From NCBI GenBank assembly GCA_030426665.1, contig JAUHYD010000020.1, positions 28,169 to 92,168 of the forward strand: DNA of 64,000 nucleotides, in the 5' to 3' direction. Shown here piece by piece: positions 63,301 to 64,000 of this stretch; the stretch's first letter is position 1, and every line of letters starts with the position of its first letter. The position numbers were made by a program, and so were the translations under genes. Origin of the DNA: Bacteroidia bacterium (GTDB taxonomy: Bacteria; Bacteroidota; Bacteroidia; Chitinophagales; Chitinophagaceae). The notes beneath the pieces are model-generated. The model searched no databases, was not told the origin of the DNA, and worked only from the letters and a program-made list of their open reading frames with translations.

Positions 63301-64000
63301 GCGGCAATAGATGACGAAGATGAAGACCAGCTTCCGCCACTTTCAGAAGGTGTAAGCGTTATCGAAGAGCCAACAACCACACTTCCGGAGCCGGATATTG
63401 TAGTAGCGTCGGGTACCGAATTAACAGTTACTACCGTTGTCACATAACAGGTTTCCGACAATCCATAAGTTATAACAGCAGTACCTGCAGACACACCACT
63501 AATAACACCGGGCGTACCTGTTGTTGCAGCTACTTCCGTATTACTACTGCTCCAGCTGCCGCCACTTGTTCCGATGCTGAGCTCAGTGGTGCTACCAACA
63601 CAAATAGTTGGCTCACCTCCAATCTCAGAAAGCGGACAGGAAAGAACAGATATTGATTTCGTTGCCGAACTGGAACCACAAATTCCGGATATAGAATAGG
63701 AAATTATTGCGCTACCTGCAGACACACCACTCACAATACCATCTGTCCCCACTGTTGCTACCGATGTAGCTGTTGACGACCACGAACCACCACTTACGCT
63801 CGGCGTAAGGGCTGTGGTCTCGCCCGCATACAAAGTTGAGGCACCTGATATTGTAACTGATGGTGTTAAAGCATTTACAGTCTCCTCTCTCGTTATATAA
63901 CACCCTGTTGACAACTGATACGTAATCGTCGCGACCCCGGCACTAATTCCATAAATAGCACCCGTACTTGCTGCAACATAAGCAACAGATGGGGTACTGC
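57360..64000 (-). CDS. Giant mosaic T9SS surface protein, N-terminus outside the window
   Basis: A partial gene: the frame stays open to the right edge, giving at least 2,212 codons in view. The apparent TTG at 63914 is not a start, since an Ig-like repeat continues across it. Domain order from N to C: repeated BIG2-like Ig modules (pattern SGGSWSSSN..., GVISGVSAGTAVITY, ending CYVTTVVTVN); a LamG/concanavalin domain at ~63175-62610; more Ig modules; two GEVED domains at ~62040-61590 and ~61130-60660, each ending YNYGEAxDYLV; Ig modules; an NHL propeller at ~59510-58540; Ig modules; a T9SS tail (VFPNPSSGNVTLV ending VRLIIER). It is probably a large cell-surface adhesin that is secreted by T9SS. 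Confidence 0.93.
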   Translation of the reverse strand, partial: STPSVAYVAASTGAIYGISAGVATITYQLSTGCYITREETVNALTPSVTISGASTLYAGETTALTPSVSGGSWSSTATSVATVGTDGIVSGVSAGSAIISYSISGICGSSSATKSISVLSCPLSEIGGEPTICVGSTTELSIGTSGGSWSSSNTEVAATTGTPGVISGVSAGTAVITYGLSETCYVTTVVTVNSVPDATTISGSGSVVVGSSITLTPSESGGSWSSSSSSIAAVGTDGVVTGVTTGSANISYILVNSCGADTSVHSVIVGATPSAAMHFDGSSDYVHVSGGLPESSSDVTFELWVHPDNLSTGDYFKALFHSDYWGAGRVHMMFRGTNELQFSVGSAIPTDYVSSYSFTSGNWYHIAAVYSGSSHYLKIYVNGVLSDSFAYTSSPTIYAGLSYSIGSWYQGPVVRSFNGAIDEFRIWKTARTAAQILSDMNCDIAQSSDLMAYFRFDEGTPGGTNTSITSIPDYSTHHKCGTPVGLTMTGTSSNYVNGRAGAYNTIDVSADITGALTVCAGATTALSNAISGGTWSSSSTSVATVGSDGTVSGVGAGTAVISYATCYNTAIAVVTVNGAPASIAGPTSVGLGSTITLTNSVSGGTWSSSDSGIATVSETSGVVTGVTVGSSATITYSTGCGAPATYVVTVVSCLPSYTYASASCTDYGIYINNVSLAGEAGTAISDTSGCDGGGYQDRTGVVSAVYLAAGGTYTLGITDGGYGYEQIQVWIDLDDNGTFESGETMAGGSFDAVGSYTLDIPSGAALGTHRMRIRMAYYFYYPDMSACYQYNYGEAQDYLVNIVAPCTLPEITGTASICTGSTTTLSIGASGGSWSSSNSEIAATTGTPGVISGVSIGTAVITYSSSEFCFVTTVVTVNGTTDAGTISGESSVAIGSSITLTSTVSGGSWSSGSSSIASVGTDGVVTGVGAGSVVISYMRSGECGTGTSTYVVTVTESGPCTPVYSGLSIACSVGLYIDDYNLAGESGTSISDVSTGCHEYEDRTGSVTPPTLFVGSSYMQTLTVLYSNMYAQTWIDFNDNNIFEFGETVGGGFVGSSTYVSYLYIPSGAAAGTHRMRTRVVYGYEGATYPYIDPCTTYNYGEAHDYLVTIADPCSLSDITGTASVCVGSTTTLSDTSSGGSWSSSNSEIAATTGTPGVISGVSAGTAVITYGTSETCYVTTVVTVNPLPEAIAGGLVICEDGTTTLTNGTGGGTWSSSDEGIFTVGSETGIVSGAGDGIATISYILSSTGCASTAIITVNPVPGDIGGPSEVCVGSTITRASTPTGGVWSISDTAKATVNSTTGVVTGVSEGVATITYTIESGCFTTSVVTVNPLPDAGTISGETTVVEGETITPALTVSGGSWSSSDTSVATVSVSGVVSGISAGSVVISYIVTNECGADTATLPVTVTASCTLSAITGTATVCTGSTTTLSNSTEGGTWSSSDVEVATVDVSTGVVTGVSAGTAAITYSLSETCYVTTVVTVNTAAATIGGLSADGETPGVITTIVGDGVAGSGGDGGPASAARINTAWDVAVDGSGNLYICEYTGKRIRKVSPSGIITTFAGNGTSTYPGDGGPATDAGIAKPYAIAVDGAGNVYFSNENGFIRKISTSGIITTVAGSGGYSGTSFTPGAMATAQGLGDVYGIGVDDAGNLYLSSTTLNRIVKVNTSGIISSVAGIGTAGFSGDGGPATDATINSPYALTADGSGNVYFYDGNNHRLRKVSTSSGIITTIAGNGGSGYSDGGGVATAASIGNFYNYGLAVDAADNVYLSITSNNRVAKITPAGGFSIIGSVSNPYGLAVDGDGSVFIASYFHRIYKIPGVPTSGSVCTGDTITLTNTDEGGSWSSSNAEVATVGSSTGVVTGVASGIVTVTYTTGSGCFSTVTVSVNAAPDAGTISGLSSVMVDSAITLSTTGSGGTWSSSEPSIAYSEGDGVITGLATGSAVISYTVTNGCGTDVAVHSVSVVDCSLPAITGTTSVCTGATTALSIGATGGVWGTSSSAIATVSGSGGVVEGWLAGTATITYSLSETCYVTTVVTVNPAPDAGDITSPSSSSTITGEGTFVSDGDAGGVWSSSETGIITIVPASGFATPVGFGSATISYTVTNSCGSATSIFDVMVYGAPKPGRLSTGNAQLFRVFPNPSSGNVTLVASVDGVGELYTIDGRKVAEFNIKATVENELVLDNGLANGIYMLQFAGADGSSQNVRLIIER

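Noticed and set aside
63712..63914. Apparent start of the giant gene at a TTG at 63914
   Set aside because: The frame is open beyond 63914 and reads another Ig-like repeat up to the window edge, so the true start is outside.
1..64000. CRISPR array, prophage, intact insertion sequence or integrase
   Set aside because: No regularly spaced repeats, transposase, integrase or phage structural genes were seen on either strand.

Overview
The window comes from a member of the Bacteroidota, most likely the Chitinophagales/Chitinophagaceae. Six large secreted proteins end in a type IX secretion (T9SS) C-terminal sorting domain. Promoter-like TAnnTTTG boxes, the Bacteroidota -7 element, sit upstream of many genes. 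A TonB-dependent receptor with a carboxypeptidase-regulatory-like N-terminus and the uppS-bamA-skp-skp order point the same way. Most of the window is ordinary chromosome; no rRNA, tRNA, CRISPR array or intact insertion sequence was found.

Layout. 1-9.2 kb: a T9SS NHL-repeat protein, a lipoprotein, an MFS exporter divergent from a MacB-like permease, a phosphoribosyltransferase, an isoaspartyl peptidase, two small paralogous membrane proteins and dnaX. 9.2-11.6 kb: an AT-rich accessory insertion with an AIPR-family (abortive-infection-type) gene, preceded by three hairpins and followed by a duplicated 96-bp double-hairpin repeat. 11.6-25.3 kb: an S41 peptidase with a T9SS tail, pyruvate dehydrogenase E2, TatA, a lytic transglycosylase, an ECF sigma/anti-sigma pair, an M28 peptidase, an HTH/membrane-protein pair with a palindromic operator, gapA, ferredoxin plus iscX, a TPR protein and crcB. 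25.4-29.2 kb: nrdB-nrdA behind a cobalamin riboswitch, with a consensus DnaA box inside an inverted repeat just upstream. 29.2-34 kb: a tetR-tolC-emrA-emrB efflux operon with a readable promoter/operator. 34-40 kb: AI-2E family permease, TonB-dependent receptor, NYN-LOTUS protein, ExbB/ExbD. 40-47.8 kb: secreted and surface proteins, namely an FG-GAP/ASPIC protein, two tandem NHL-propeller paralogues, a small secreted orphan and two paralogous beta-barrel proteins. 47.8-55.4 kb: a small protein with an MBL hydrolase, PAP2 phosphatase, RlmB, a VF530-type protein and the envelope cluster uppS-bamA-skp-skp. 55.6-64 kb: two DUF922-like putative metalloproteases, one without the catalytic Glu, and a giant mosaic T9SS adhesin-like gene that runs off the right edge.

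How it fits together. UppS (lipid carrier for cell-wall synthesis), BamA with two Skp/OmpH chaperones (outer-membrane assembly), TatA, the lytic transglycosylase and ExbBD support the envelope through which the T9SS cargo and TonB receptor work. The points most worth following are the vitamin B12 riboswitch on a class I ribonucleotide reductase operon (which predicts a B12-dependent reductase elsewhere in the genome), the AIPR island with its structured repeats, and the active/inactive DUF922 pair. No wholly new multi-gene system could be proved from this sequence alone.
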